NCBI GenBank assembly: GCA_964640525.1
Contig: CAZXGS010000005.1
Span: 32,094-96,093 of the forward strand
DNA from: SZAS-103 sp964640525
GTDB lineage: Bacteria; Pseudomonadota; Gammaproteobacteria; Xanthomonadales; Xanthomonadaceae
Direction of reading: 5' to 3'
Length of the DNA stretch: 64,000 nt
A program made the position numbers and the translations under genes. How positions within the stretch are numbered: position 1 is the first letter of the stretch; each line of letters starts with the position of its first letter. Of the stretch, positions 48,040 through 59,396 are shown one piece after another. The notes under the pieces are model-generated. The model ran no database searches, was not told the origin of the DNA, and saw only the letters and a list, made by a program, of their open reading frames with translations.

Positions 48040-49454
48040 TCGCCCACCGGCAGCCGGCGCGCCGCACCGGTGGTCGCATCCACGCGCAGGATCTCGTGGG
48101 CGTGGGTGTTGGCGACCCAGACCGCGCCGCCATGCACGGCCAGCGCCGCCGGACATTCGAGCTTGCTCGAAACGTCCACCCGGCTGACCTCGCTGCCACC
48201 GAGCTTGAGCTTGCGCAACTGGTTGTTGTAGCTGTCGGCGATCCACAGGTGTGCGGTGTCCGGATCCTTGGCGACTGCCAGCGGGTACTGCATGCGGGTC
48301 TGCGCGCGGGAACCCGTCGCGTCGCCGAACTCGAACAGGCCTTGCCCGAGCAGGGTCTGCACCTTGCCACCGCCGGTCTGCACGCTGCGCAGCGCGGAAG
48401 CACCGGAATCGGCGACGTACAGCATCATCTGCGCCAGCGCGATACCTGCCGGCTGCGCAAACGCGGCGGCCTCGCCGTCGCCGTCGGTCAGCGCCAGGTC
48501 GCCCGAGCCGGCGACAAATTGCAAGCTGTTGCGCGCGCGGTCGTACATCCACACCTGGTTGTTGCCAGCCAGCGAGACGTACACCCGGTCGTCGGCCGCG
48601 GCCACGCCCCAGGGCTGGCTCAGTGCCACGCGCTTGCCAAGATCCAGCACGCCACCTGAGGGTTGCCCGGCGCGACCGCCACCGACGATGGTCTGCACAT
48701 CGCCATCCACCACCCGCACCCGGCGCAGCGCGTGGTTGCCGGTGTCGGCCACGAACAGGATGTCGCGCACCAGCGCCAGACCGCGTGGGTGGCGGAACGC
48801 CGAGGCGAGGATCGAGCCGTCGTTGTATTCGGCCTGCCCGGTGCCGATCTGGCGCAGCACGCGGCCTTCACGCGAGCATTCCAGGATGCGGTGGTGGCCG
48901 CTGTCGGCGACGTACAGGTAGTGATCGTTGAGGGCGATGCCCGCCGGGAAGGCCAGCGCCATCTGCCGCTCGATCGGGTTCAGCGGCGGCAGCAGGCTTT
49001 CCTCCAGCGCCAGCCCGGCCTCGGCGATCAGGCGGGTGATGTGCGATTCCAGCTCGTCACGGCGCATGTCGCCGGTGACCACCGCATTCACGCGACCGTC
49101 CGGATCGATCACCACCGCGCTCGGCCAGGCGTTGACGCCGTAGTACTGCCAGGTGATGAAGTCCGGATCGTGCGCCACCCGCACCCCGGCGTCGATCTGC
49201 GCACAGGTCTTGCGCACCAGCCGCGGGTTGCGCTCGGCGTCGAACTTCGGGCAGTGGATCGCCACCACCTGCAACGCGCCGGCGTACTTCTTCTGCAGGT
49301 AGCGCAGGTCGTCCATCAGGTTGCGGCAGTAGGCCGAGCCGGCGCTCCAGAAACCGACCACGATCACATAGCCGCGCAGCGCGCGCAGGTTGGCCGGCTC
49401 GCAGTTGATCCACTCGATGGCCTGGGTGAATTCCGGTGCGGCTGAATTGAGCAT
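48036..49454 (-). CDS. Thioredoxin-like / NHL-repeat protein (NHLRC2-like)
   Basis: A 472-residue protein. Residues about 1-150 form a thioredoxin fold with the motif FWSAGSAYCRNLMDDL, in which the usual first cysteine of WCxxC is lost and one Cys remains. Residues about 165-470 carry NHL beta-propeller repeats (FPAGIALNDHYLYVADSGHH, RHPRGLALVRDILFVADTGN and others). The order matches the mammalian NHLRC2 layout. There is no signal peptide, so it is cytoplasmic. It lies directly upstream of uvrC with an ATGA overlap. Function unknown. Confidence 0.85.
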   Translation of the reverse strand: MLNSAAPEFTQAIEWINCEPANLRALRGYVIVVGFWSAGSAYCRNLMDDLRYLQKKYAGALQVVAIHCPKFDAERNPRLVRKTCAQIDAGVRVAHDPDFITWQYYGVNAWPSAVVIDPDGRVNAVVTGDMRRDELESHITRLIAEAGLALEESLLPPLNPIERQMALAFPAGIALNDHYLYVADSGHHRILECSREGRVLRQIGTGQAEYNDGSILASAFRHPRGLALVRDILFVADTGNHALRRVRVVDGDVQTIVGGGRAGQPSGGVLDLGKRVALSQPWGVAAADDRVYVSLAGNNQVWMYDRARNSLQFVAGSGDLALTDGDGEAAAFAQPAGIALAQMMLYVADSGASALRSVQTGGGKVQTLLGQGLFEFGDATGSRAQTRMQYPLAVAKDPDTAHLWIADSYNNQLRKLKLGGSEVSRVDVSSKLECPAALAVHGGAVWVANTHAHEILRVDATTGAARRLPVGE

Positions 49455-49484
49455 GGAAGTGATCCGGTCCGCGTGGACGTCCCA

Positions 49485-49958
49485 TTATGCCGGCTGCAGC
49501 AGCCTTGCGACCATGGCATCGCTGGCCTTGTCGAGCAGCCGGTACACCTGCTCGAAGTCCTCGAAGTCGCCGCCGTAGGGGTCGGGGACCTCGGCCTTGG
49601 CGCCAAGGCCGGCCCACGCCAGGACCAGGGAAATCCGCGGCCAGGTGCTGCGCGGCGCCAAGCCATGCAACTGCTTGAGGTTCTGGCGATCGGCGCACAG
49701 CACCCAGTCGAAGGCACCGAAGTCCTGAGGGGTGACCTGGCGCGCGCGCAGGCCCTCGATGTCGATGCCGTGCACCGCGCACACCTCGATGGCCATGTCG
49801 TCCGGCGGCTGGCCGACGTGCCAGGGCCCGAGGCCGGCCGAATCCACCAGCACTTTCCGCCCCAGCCCTGCGGCAGCCAGCTTGTGGCGCAGCACGCCCT
49901 CGAGCATCGGCGAGCGGCAGATGTTGCCCATGCACACGACGAGAATGCGGGTACTCAT
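49485..49958 (-). CDS. Low-molecular-weight protein-tyrosine phosphatase
   Basis: A 157-residue cytoplasmic phosphatase. The P-loop CMGNICRS contains the nucleophile cysteine, followed by the general acid Asp in VPDPYGGDFEDFE near the end. Members dephosphorylate bacterial tyrosine kinases that control exopolysaccharide or act on other proteins. Its ATG overlaps the kdsB stop by 4 bases (ATGA). The NHL gene follows 30 bases downstream. The match to the family is full length, so activity is expected; the substrate is unknown. Confidence 0.95.
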   Translation of the reverse strand: MSTRILVVCMGNICRSPMLEGVLRHKLAAAGLGRKVLVDSAGLGPWHVGQPPDDMAIEVCAVHGIDIEGLRARQVTPQDFGAFDWVLCADRQNLKQLHGLAPRSTWPRISLVLAWAGLGAKAEVPDPYGGDFEDFEQVYRLLDKASDAMVARLLQPA

Positions 49959-50731
49959 GCGTCGGCCTCCATGGCCATCAACGTGTGTTCGGCGCGCAAC
50001 AGGTCGGCCTGCGTGTCCACGCCCGGCGGAAACGGCGCCGGGGTGACTGCCACCGCGATCCGCAGCCCTGCCGCGAGCACGCGAAGCTGCTCCAGTGCCT
50101 CGATCCGCTCCAGCCGCGCCGGCGGCATCGCCGCGAAGCGCCGCAGGAATCCGGCGCGATAGGCGTAGATGCCGATGTGGCGATGCCAGCCCGCATCGGC
50201 CATCCCCACGCGCTCGCGTGCGAAGCGGTCGCGATCCCAAGGCAGCGGTGCGCGGCTGAAATACAGCGCGTGGCCGTCGTCACTGCACACCACCTTCACC
50301 GCATTGGGATCGAACAGCGCGTCCAGATCGGTGATCGGCGCGACCAGCGTGGCCATCACCGCATCCGCCTCGGCCAGCCGCCGTGCCACCGCGCGAATGC
50401 CTTCCGGTGGCGCGAAGGGTTCATCGCCCTGCAGGTTGACCACGATGCGATCCTCGGGCCAGCCACGAAGCTCGGCACACTCGGCCAGCCGGTCGGTGCC
50501 GGAAGCATGGTCGACGCGGGTCATGCACACGTCCACCCCGCGCCCGGCCAGCGCGTCGGCGATGCGCGGGTTGTCGGTGGCCACCACCACCGCGTCGGCC
50601 CCGGCCGCGAGCGCCCGCTCGACGACATGCAGGACCAGCGGCTTGCCGCCGAGCAGGCGCAACGGCTTGCCGGGCAGGCGACTGGCGCCCATCCGTGCGG
50701 GAATGGCGACGATGAAACGCGGATCAGCCAT
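49955..50731 (-). CDS. kdsB: 3-deoxy-manno-octulosonate cytidylyltransferase
   Basis: KdsB activates Kdo as CMP-Kdo for the inner core of lipopolysaccharide. The 258-residue protein has the nucleotide motif IPARMGASRLPGKPL at 10-24 and MTRVDHASGTDRLAE. VNLQGDEPFAPPEGI and the late RHIGIYAYRAGFL follow. The gene overlaps lpxK by 8 bases upstream and the LMW-PTP gene by 4 bases downstream. This is a strictly coupled unit. The small Trm112-like gene often found between lpxK and kdsB in relatives is absent. Confidence 0.97.
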   Translation of the reverse strand: MADPRFIVAIPARMGASRLPGKPLRLLGGKPLVLHVVERALAAGADAVVVATDNPRIADALAGRGVDVCMTRVDHASGTDRLAECAELRGWPEDRIVVNLQGDEPFAPPEGIRAVARRLAEADAVMATLVAPITDLDALFDPNAVKVVCSDDGHALYFSRAPLPWDRDRFARERVGMADAGWHRHIGIYAYRAGFLRRFAAMPPARLERIEALEQLRVLAAGLRIAVAVTPAPFPPGVDTQADLLRAEHTLMAMEADA

Positions 50732-51718
50732 GTGCAGACCCCGGCAGCTTGGCCAGCAGTCCGTCGATGGCCCGGTAGAAGGCTTGCGAGCATTCGGCCT
50801 GCACCGGCAGGCGCCACGTATCCGGCGGCGCGAAGCCGGCGCACTTCACCCAGTCCTTGTCGGTCATCACGATCGCCATGCGCTCGTTGAACAGCAGGTC
50901 TTCGGCGACGAAGCGGTGATGGTCCGGGAAGGCATGTTCGACCACGTCCAGCCCCTGCTCGCGCAGGCGGCCGAAAAAACCGCGCGGTTGCGCGATCCCG
51001 GCCACCGCGTGGACAGGACGTCCCCGCCAGCTCGCCAGCTTCTCGATGCGGCCGTCGGCGGCATGCAGCACGTCGCCGCTGAGCGCGAAGCCCGGCGCAG
51101 CGCGGACGATGTCGAGCGGACGCTCGCGATAGCAGGCCACCTGCAGGTCGATGCGCGGGCGCGCGTACTCGCGCAGCGGGCCCGCCGGCAACACGAACCC
51201 GTTGCCGTAGCGACGTTCGGCATCGAACACCTCGATTTCGATGTCGCGATGCAGGCGCTCGTGCTGGAGACCGTCATCGGCCACCACGATGTCGCAGCCC
51301 AGCGCCACCACGCGGCGCGCAGCGGCGACCCGATCGGCGTCCACCACCACCGGCACGCCGGTGCGGCGCGCGATCAGCAGGGGCTCGTCGCCGCAGCTCT
51401 CCACCGCGGTGTTCACGTCGACCTCGACCTGCGTGTTGCCGCGCCGTCCATAGCCACGACTGACCACGCCGGGTTGCCAGCCGTGCGCGCACAGGTACTC
51501 GACCAGCGCGATGACCAGCGGGGTCTTGCCGTTGCCGCCCACGGTGAGGTTGCCGACCACGATCACCGGCGCGCCGACCCGCTGTGGCCGCAGCACGCCG
51601 CGTCGGTACAGGCCGGCGCGCATGGCCATCACGCCACCCCAGGCCACCGACAGCGAACGCAGGAACGGGCCGGGCGATCGGCCGCCGTACCAGATCCGTT
51701 GCAGACGTTGCTGAAACA

Positions 51719-51722
<4 letters not shown>
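50724..51722 (-). CDS. lpxK: Tetraacyldisaccharide 4'-kinase
   Basis: LpxK phosphorylates the lipid A disaccharide at the 4' position on the cytoplasmic face of the inner membrane. The 332-residue protein has the P-loop VGNLTVGGNGKTPLVIAL near 58-75. GYGRRGNTQ, DEPLLIARRTGVPV and DDGLQHERLHRDIEI with the catalytic Asp-Asp-Gly-Leu-Gln-His follow. It overlaps msbA by 4 bases at its start. msbA-lpxK is a conserved pair, as MsbA flips the finished lipid A core. Confidence 0.97.
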
Positions 51723-53481
<1,759 letters not shown>

Positions 53482-53485
<4 letters not shown>

Positions 53486-53907
53486 TTCCGGGTTTCCGGC
53501 GCGGTGGCGATCGACAGCCGTTCGAAGCCCAACTCGCCCAACGCTTCCATCGCGGTGACCACCGCTTGGTGCGGGGTGCGCGCATCGGCGGTGAGCACCA
53601 CCGGCAGGTCGCGGCGGCTGCCGGCGACGCGCGCGATGGCGGTGCGCAGCGCGGCCACGTCGCGCGTGGCGACCTGTTCCTGGCCGACGTAGAAATGACC
53701 CTCGGCGTCGATCGTTACCGTCACCGGCGCGATCTGCTGCGCGGTTGGCGCGGCGTTGGCCTGCGGCAGTTGCAGCTTGAGCCCGCTGTGGTGGTTGAAA
53801 CTGGTGGTGACCACCAGGAAGATGATCAGGCAGAACACCACGTCCACCAGCGAGATCAGGTTGATCTCCGGCTCGTCGATGGTTTCGCGGTTGCTGGACA
53901 GGTTCAT
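53482..53907 (-). CDS. exbD: ExbD/TolR-family biopolymer transport protein
   Basis: A 141-residue protein with one membrane helix (about 20-42) that contains the conserved Asp in NLISLVDVVFCLIIFLVV. The periplasmic domain carries LKLQLPQANAAP and ALGELGFERLSIAT. It couples the proton-motive force, with ExbB, to an outer-membrane or periplasmic process. In this setting, directly before msbA, the second ExbBD-type pair may aid lipid A or DNA uptake functions, but the target is not known. It overlaps exbB by 4 bases (ATGA). Confidence 0.93.
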
Positions 53908-54608
53908 GCCAGGCCCCGGCGCCCGCGCGCGGGCGGCGCCGCGGCAACGACCGCCGGCGGTGGCGCTGTCGCGGGCTGCTCGTCATCGGCGGCGGTCGGC
54001 GCGGGCGCCTTGCCATCGAGGGTATCGAGCAGGGCCATCGCCTGCTGCTCCATCTCCACCACGTAATCGGTGATGCGCCCGCGCAGGTAGCGATGGAACA
54101 GCAGCGCCGGGATCGCCAGGCACAGGCCGCCGGCGGTGCTGATCAGCGCCTGCCCGATGCCTCCGGCGAGCTGGTTGGCGTCGCCGATGCCCTTCTGCAG
54201 GATCTCCAGAAACATCCGGATCATGCCCATCACCGTGCCGAGCAGGCCCAGCAGCGGTCCGACCGAGGCGATCGAGCCGAGCATGTTCATGAACCGCTCC
54301 ATGCGGTGGACGACATGCCGGCCGACGTCCTCGACGCGCTCTTTGATCTGCTCGCGCGGGCGGTCGCGCACGTCCAGCGCGGCGGCCAGCAGTTCGCCCA
54401 GCGGCGAGTTGTTGCGCAGCGCTTCGATGTGCGCCGGGTCGAGCTGGCGGGTCACCGCCCACTCGCGCACGTCGCGACCCAGCCCGGGCGGCAGCACCGA
54501 CTTGCGGCGCAAGGTCCAGAAACGCTCGACCACGATCGCCAATGCGACGATCGACAGCACCACGATCGGCAGCATCACCCAGCCGCCGGCTTTGAGGAAT
54601 TCCAGCAC
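53904..54608 (-). CDS. exbB: MotA/TolQ/ExbB proton channel family protein
   Basis: A 234-residue inner-membrane protein with three helices (about 10-30, 110-135 and 150-175). The family block GSIASVGPLLGLLGTVMGMI is visible with the late ALISTAGGLCLAIPALLFHRYL. A Pro/Ala-rich tail of about 35 residues is unusual. It starts with GTG 54608, 3 bases after the comEC stop, so it is probably on the comEC transcript. ExbB with ExbD forms a proton channel for TonB-like energy transfer. Confidence 0.93.
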   Translation of the reverse strand: MLEFLKAGGWVMLPIVVLSIVALAIVVERFWTLRRKSVLPPGLGRDVREWAVTRQLDPAHIEALRNNSPLGELLAAALDVRDRPREQIKERVEDVGRHVVHRMERFMNMLGSIASVGPLLGLLGTVMGMIRMFLEILQKGIGDANQLAGGIGQALISTAGGLCLAIPALLFHRYLRGRITDYVVEMEQQAMALLDTLDGKAPAPTAADDEQPATAPPPAVVAAAPPARGRRGLA

Positions 54609-54611
54609 CGC

Positions 54612-57131
54612 TCACCTCGATCCCGCACCGGCCCCTGCGCCGGCTTCGGCAGGTAGTCTAGCAGCGTGCCGGGTGCGCGCTTTCGGGCATGCCGAAGTGC
54701 TGCCCGATTCAGTGCAGGCGCGCCGGCGGTGGCGTGGCTTGTGCGGCCGGACCGGCTTGCCGGCCTTGGCAGCGGCCACCTCGGCCGGCGTGCGCCGATC
54801 CGCCGCCGGCGGCACGGTCTCGTTCCAAAACCGCAGCAGGCGCTGGCGGCTGCGCTCGATCACCTGCGCGCCGTGCGCATCCAGCCGCACCCGCACCAGC
54901 CCGTCGCTGGCGCTGTCCTCCAGCGCTATGTGGCGATCCAGATAGCGCTGCACCACTTCCGGACGCGGATGCCCGAAACGGTTGTCCAGCCCGACCGCGA
55001 ACAACGCCAGCCGCGGCCGCACCGCGTCGAGGAACGCCGCGGTGGACGAGGTGGAACTGCCGTGGTGCGGCGCGACCAGCAGGTCGGCGCGCAGCAGCGC
55101 CGGCTGCTCGCGCACCAGCCGTTGCTCGATCACCGCCTCGATGTCGGCCGGCAGCAGCGCCGCCCAGCCCGGCCCACTCACCCGCAGCACGCAGCCGCTG
55201 TCGTTGCCGAGGTAGGGAAAGAACGTCGGCGGATGCAGGAAGCGGAAGTTCACCCCATCCCACGTCCAGCTCGCATCGCGCAGGCAGGGCCGGTAATCGG
55301 CGCCTTTCGGCCAGCCGGCAGGGGCGTAGCGCAGCGCCACCGGCAACGCGCGCCGCACCGCGTCGGCGCCGCCGGCATGGTCGTTGTCGCCGTGGCTGAC
55401 CACCAGCGCATCCAGATGGCGCACGCCAAACGCATGCAGGGTCGGCACCACCGCCGATTCGCCGAGGTCGAGGCCTCCCTCGTAGGCCGGCCCGGTGTCG
55501 AACAGCAGCGCGTGCCGGTGCGTTTGCACCAGCAACGACAGGCCCTGACCGACGTCGATCATCGACAGCTGCGCGCTGCCTTCCGGAATCGTCGGCAGGC
55601 GCGGCAGAAACAATGGCAGCCACAGCAGCAGCGCCAGCGGCTTGCCCGGCACCCCGCGCGGCAGCAACATCCAGAACGCACCGGCCAGCGCCAGCAGCAG
55701 CGCGACCAGGCGCGGCTCGGGCAACCAGATCAGCGCACCCGGCCACTGCCCCATGTGCGCCACGATCCACCACAGACCATCCATGGCGTGGCCGGCAAAC
55801 CGCAGCACCACCCCGCCGGCCGCCGGCCAGACCGTATCCAGCAACATCCCGAAGATCGACAGCGGGGTGACGAACAACGCGAAGCCGGGGATGCCGATCA
55901 GGTTGGAGAACGGCGCCACCAGCGAGGCCTGACCGAAGAACCATGCGGTCAGCGGCAGCAGGCCGATGGTGGCCACCACCTGACCGGCGAGGAAGCTGCG
56001 GCCGTGCCGGCGCGGCCCCTCCTGTGGCAGGCACCACAGCAGCCAGCCGACGCCGACGAACGACAGCCAGAACCCCGGTGCCAGCACCGCCAACGGATCC
56101 ACCGCCAGCACCGCCACCAGCGCCAGCGCCAGCGCATCGGCGACCGCGCTGGGCCGTCGCAACACCCGCGCCAGCAGCGCGGTGGCGATCATCAGCACGG
56201 TGCGCTCGGTGGGCAACTGGAAGCCGGTGATCGCGGCGTAGCCGATCGCGAACGCCAGCGCGAACAGCGGCAGCGCCAGCGGCCGCGGCCAGCGCAGCCC
56301 CAGCGCCGGGAACAGCCACCACAGGCACCAACCCAGCAGCGCGCCGAAACTGGCGACGATGCCGACGTGGAAGCCGGAGATGGCGACCTGGTGATTGAGC
56401 CCGGTCTGGCGCAGGGTGTCCCAGTCGCCTTCGCTCAAGCCGCGGGTGTCGCCGAGCGCGAGCGCGCGCAGGAAGCGCGAACTCGGGCCGGGCACCGCGG
56501 CGGCGATCGCCGCCGACCAGCGCGCGCGCAGGGCGTCGATGCTCCAACTCGCGCCGAGCCGCTGCGCCGCATCCGCGACGTGCTCACCGCTGTCGCGGAT
56601 GTAGCCGGTGGCGGCGATCCGCCGCTCCAGCGCGAATTCCTCGAAATCGAATCCGCCCGGATCGAGCACCCCGCGCGGTCGCCGCAGCTTGACCAGAAAG
56701 CGCCAATGCTCGCCGGGCACGACCTGGCGATCGGTCCGATACCAGCCCAGGCGCAGGCGCCGGTCGGCGAGGCCGGGTGGATTGCCGACGGCATCGGTGA
56801 CGAACTGGAAGCGCAGCACCCCGTCGCGGTTCTCGGGCAGGCCCTGGACATGCCCGACCACCCGGATCTCCTGCCCCGCCAGCACCGGCGGCAAGCGCTG
56901 CGCCATGACCTGCGCGGCCATCACGCAAGCCCAGCCGAAACCCGCCAGCGCCGCACCGATCCAGCGCACACGCCAGCCCGCGAACCAGATCGCGATGCCC
57001 GCTGCGAGCACGGCCCATGCCTGCCACGCCACGGGCAGCCGTGGCAGCCCCATCACCGCCGTCACCCCGAGCGCCAGCGCCGCCGCGCAGGCCACACCGA
57101 ACGGCGGCATGCGCGGGCGCGCGGCATTCAT
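54612..57131 (-). CDS. comEC: DNA internalization-related competence protein ComEC/Rec2
   Basis: ComEC is the inner-membrane channel that takes up single-stranded DNA during natural transformation. The 839-residue protein has an N-terminal membrane/OB-fold region (DUF4131, about 30-210). The Competence domain of about ten helices (about 220-500) carries GDTRGLSEGDW and GLNHQVAISGFHVGIVAS. The metallo-beta-lactamase-like domain (about 515-780) has VVSHGDNDHAGGADAV and ADLLVAPHHGSSTSST. The start is 57131, 3 bases after the lolD stop. Competence here is plausible but not shown. Confidence 0.95.
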   Translation of the reverse strand: MNAARPRMPPFGVACAAALALGVTAVMGLPRLPVAWQAWAVLAAGIAIWFAGWRVRWIGAALAGFGWACVMAAQVMAQRLPPVLAGQEIRVVGHVQGLPENRDGVLRFQFVTDAVGNPPGLADRRLRLGWYRTDRQVVPGEHWRFLVKLRRPRGVLDPGGFDFEEFALERRIAATGYIRDSGEHVADAAQRLGASWSIDALRARWSAAIAAAVPGPSSRFLRALALGDTRGLSEGDWDTLRQTGLNHQVAISGFHVGIVASFGALLGWCLWWLFPALGLRWPRPLALPLFALAFAIGYAAITGFQLPTERTVLMIATALLARVLRRPSAVADALALALVAVLAVDPLAVLAPGFWLSFVGVGWLLWCLPQEGPRRHGRSFLAGQVVATIGLLPLTAWFFGQASLVAPFSNLIGIPGFALFVTPLSIFGMLLDTVWPAAGGVVLRFAGHAMDGLWWIVAHMGQWPGALIWLPEPRLVALLLALAGAFWMLLPRGVPGKPLALLLWLPLFLPRLPTIPEGSAQLSMIDVGQGLSLLVQTHRHALLFDTGPAYEGGLDLGESAVVPTLHAFGVRHLDALVVSHGDNDHAGGADAVRRALPVALRYAPAGWPKGADYRPCLRDASWTWDGVNFRFLHPPTFFPYLGNDSGCVLRVSGPGWAALLPADIEAVIEQRLVREQPALLRADLLVAPHHGSSTSSTAAFLDAVRPRLALFAVGLDNRFGHPRPEVVQRYLDRHIALEDSASDGLVRVRLDAHGAQVIERSRQRLLRFWNETVPPAADRRTPAEVAAAKAGKPVRPHKPRHRRRACTESGSTSACPKARTRHAARLPAEAGAGAGAGSR

Positions 57132-57134
57132 GCT

Positions 57135-57830
57135 TCAGACCTGCGCGCCGGCCAGTTCGCGCAGCGCGCCGCCGGTGAGTTCGAGAACGCGGTCCATGCG
57201 TCGCGCCAGCCGGCGGTCGTGGGTGACCAGCACCAGCGCGGTGCCGACGTTGCGGTTGAGTTCGAGCAGGGTGTCGAACACCCCGGCGGCGGTGTGCTCG
57301 TCGAGGTTGCCGGTCGGCTCGTCGCCGAGCACGCAGGCCGGGTGGCCGACCAGCGCACGCGCCACCGCGGCGCGCTGGCGCTCGCCGCCCGACAGCTCGC
57401 CGGGCTTGTGGTGCAGGCGCTGGGCGAGGCCGACCTTTTCCAGCAACGCCCGCGCCGCCGCCTCGGCCGCCGCGGTCGGCGTGCCGCGAATCCGCAGCGG
57501 CATCATCGCGTTCTCCAGCGCGGTGAACTCCGGCAGCAAGTGGTGGAACTGGTAGATGAAGCCGAGTGCCCGGTTGCGCAGGTCACCGCGCGCCTTCTCG
57601 CCGAGCGCCGACATCGCCTGCCCGGCCACATACACCTCGCCGGACGATGGCGTGTCCAGCCCGCCGAGCAGGTGGAGCAAGGTGCTCTTGCCGACCCCCG
57701 AAGCGCCGACGATGCCCACGCACTCGCCGGCCGCGACCTCCAGATGGAGACCGTCGAACACCGGCGTGCGCAAGCTGCCCTCGACATAGGTCTTGGCCAG
57801 ACCGTCGCAGCGGATGACGGCATCTTTCAT
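57135..57830 (-). CDS. lolD: Lipoprotein-releasing system ATP-binding protein LolD
   Basis: LolD powers release of mature lipoproteins from the inner membrane to LolA. The 231-residue ATPase has Walker A GASGVGKSTLLHLL near 37-50. A Q-loop with YQFHHLLPEF, the signature ELSGGERQRAAVARALV and Walker B CVLGDEPTGNLD are present. The start is placed at ATG 57830; a GTG 9 bases earlier is possible. LolC/E lies upstream but is separated by 315 bases containing repeats, longer than usual. comEC follows after 3 bases. Confidence 0.95.
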   Translation of the reverse strand: MKDAVIRCDGLAKTYVEGSLRTPVFDGLHLEVAAGECVGIVGASGVGKSTLLHLLGGLDTPSSGEVYVAGQAMSALGEKARGDLRNRALGFIYQFHHLLPEFTALENAMMPLRIRGTPTAAAEAAARALLEKVGLAQRLHHKPGELSGGERQRAAVARALVGHPACVLGDEPTGNLDEHTAAGVFDTLLELNRNVGTALVLVTHDRRLARRMDRVLELTGGALRELAGAQV

Positions 57831-57889
57831 CGCCCGCACCTCGATGATTCGTGCGCCCGGAACATCATTCCCTCATCCGCCCTGCGGGC

Positions 57890-58144
57890 ACCCCCGACCA
57901 GAAGCGCCTCGGGGGCAGGCTCTTCTCCCGGAGGGAGAAGGGAGAACGCCAAGCCCCTCTCCCACCGGGAGAGGGGTTGGGGTGAGGGGCCGGCCGCACG
58001 CACCCACCCATGGACGACGTGCTCGTCCAACCCATCGCAGCCGATCGCTGCAGCACTGAAGCGGTTCAAATTCGCCACGTATCCGCCCACCCGTTGACCG
58101 CCATTGCACACGCCGCCGTCCCGAGTCCCGAGTCCCGAGTCCCT
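57890..58144. repeat. Dispersed hairpins and 7-bp repeats between lolC/E and lolD
   Basis: At 57950-57975 lies CCCCTCTCCC / GGGAGAGGGG, a strong hairpin, preceded by CTCTTCTCCCGGAGGGAGAAG at about 57929-57949. Both belong to a common dispersed bacterial repeat type. At about 58118-58144 the heptamer GTCCCGA is repeated three times in tandem. No gene is seen in this 315-bp gap. The repeats may weaken or split the usual lolC-lolD transcript. Confidence 0.75.
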
Positions 58145-58145
58145 G

Positions 58146-59393
58146 CTACTCATACCTCAACGCCGACGCCGGATCGATCCGCGCCGCCCGCCACGCCGGG
58201 TACAGCGTGGCGAGGAAACACAGCAGCATCGCCACCACCGCAATATGGCCCACGTCCGACCATTCCAGCCGGGTCGGCAGACCGCTGATGTAATACACAT
58301 CGGCCGGCATCACCTGGATGCCGGTGAGTTTTTCGATCACCGCCACGATGGCGTCGAGGTTCTTCGTCAGCGCCACCCCGCCCGCCACGCCCAGTGCCAC
58401 GCCGAAAGTGCCGATCACGCTGCCCTGGATCATGAAGGTGCGCATGATCGCGCCAGGGCGCATGCCCAGGGTGCGCAGGATGGCGATGTCGGCCTGCTTG
58501 TCGGTGACCACCATCACCAGCGAGGACAGCAGGTTGAATGCGGCCACACCGACGATCAGCACCAGGATCAGGAACATCATCGTCTTCTCGGTGCGCAGGG
58601 CGATGAACATGTTGACGTTGTCGTGGGTCCAGTCGCGCACCGCGAACATCCCGCCCATGCGTCGGCCGAGGTCGCGCGCCACCGTGCCGGCCTGCCACAT
58701 GTCAGCCAGTTTCAGGCGCACCCCGCTCACGCCATCGCCCATGCGCAGCAGCTTTTGCGCATCGGCCATGTCCACCACCGCCAGCTTCTGGTCGTAGTCG
58801 GCGAATCCGGCCTCGAACACGCCGACCACGGTGAACGCCTTGGACCGCGGAATGAAGCCGATCGGGGTGACGTTGCCTTCGGCCACCAGCACGTTGACCT
58901 TGTCGCCCATGCCCACGCCCAGCGCATCGGCCAGATCCTTGCCGAGGATCACGCCCCAGCCGCCGGGATGCAGGTCGGCCAACTTGCCGGCCACCAGCTT
59001 GCCGGCCAGCACGCTGTCCACCTGGCCTTCCACGCCGGGCACCACGCCCAGCAGCATCGCGCCCTGGGTGGCATTGCCCTGCAGCATCGCCTCGTTGCTG
59101 ACGAACGGCGCCGCGCCGCGCACCCGTGGATCCTTCCGCGCGCTGCGCACCACCGCCTGCCAGTCCGGCAGCGCGTCGCCGATGCTGGTGATGGTGGCGT
59201 GGGCGACCATGCTGAGCATGCGCGCGCGGTATTCCTCCTGGAAACCGGTCATCACCGCGATGGTGGTGATCAACGCGGTCACGCCGATGGCGATGCCCAG
59301 GATCGATGCCGCGGAAATGAACGACACGAAGCCGGTGCGCCGCTTGGCGCGGGTGTAGCGCAGGCCGATGGCGAGCGAGAGTGGGCCGCGCAT
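58146..59393 (-). CDS. lolC: Lipoprotein-releasing ABC transporter permease LolC/LolE family
   Basis: A 415-residue protein with four membrane helices: one near 25-50 and three near 270-405. A large periplasmic domain lies between them. The block FVSFISAASILGIAIGVTALI at the start and LRTLGMRPGAIMRTFMIQGS in the C-terminal part are typical of LolC/E. With LolD it extracts lipoproteins. Only one permease gene is present in this locus, so it may work as a homodimer or as a LolF-type hybrid, or its partner may lie elsewhere. It starts 3 bases after the cptA-like gene's stop. Confidence 0.93.
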   Translation of the reverse strand: MRGPLSLAIGLRYTRAKRRTGFVSFISAASILGIAIGVTALITTIAVMTGFQEEYRARMLSMVAHATITSIGDALPDWQAVVRSARKDPRVRGAAPFVSNEAMLQGNATQGAMLLGVVPGVEGQVDSVLAGKLVAGKLADLHPGGWGVILGKDLADALGVGMGDKVNVLVAEGNVTPIGFIPRSKAFTVVGVFEAGFADYDQKLAVVDMADAQKLLRMGDGVSGVRLKLADMWQAGTVARDLGRRMGGMFAVRDWTHDNVNMFIALRTEKTMMFLILVLIVGVAAFNLLSSLVMVVTDKQADIAILRTLGMRPGAIMRTFMIQGSVIGTFGVALGVAGGVALTKNLDAIVAVIEKLTGIQVMPADVYYISGLPTRLEWSDVGHIAVVAMLLCFLATLYPAWRAARIDPASALRYE

Positions 59394-59396
59394 GGA

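Noticed and set aside
54666..58097. 1143-codon open frame opposite comEC and lolD
   Set aside because: Antisense to comEC and lolD, Arg/Gln/His-rich, and without family similarity.
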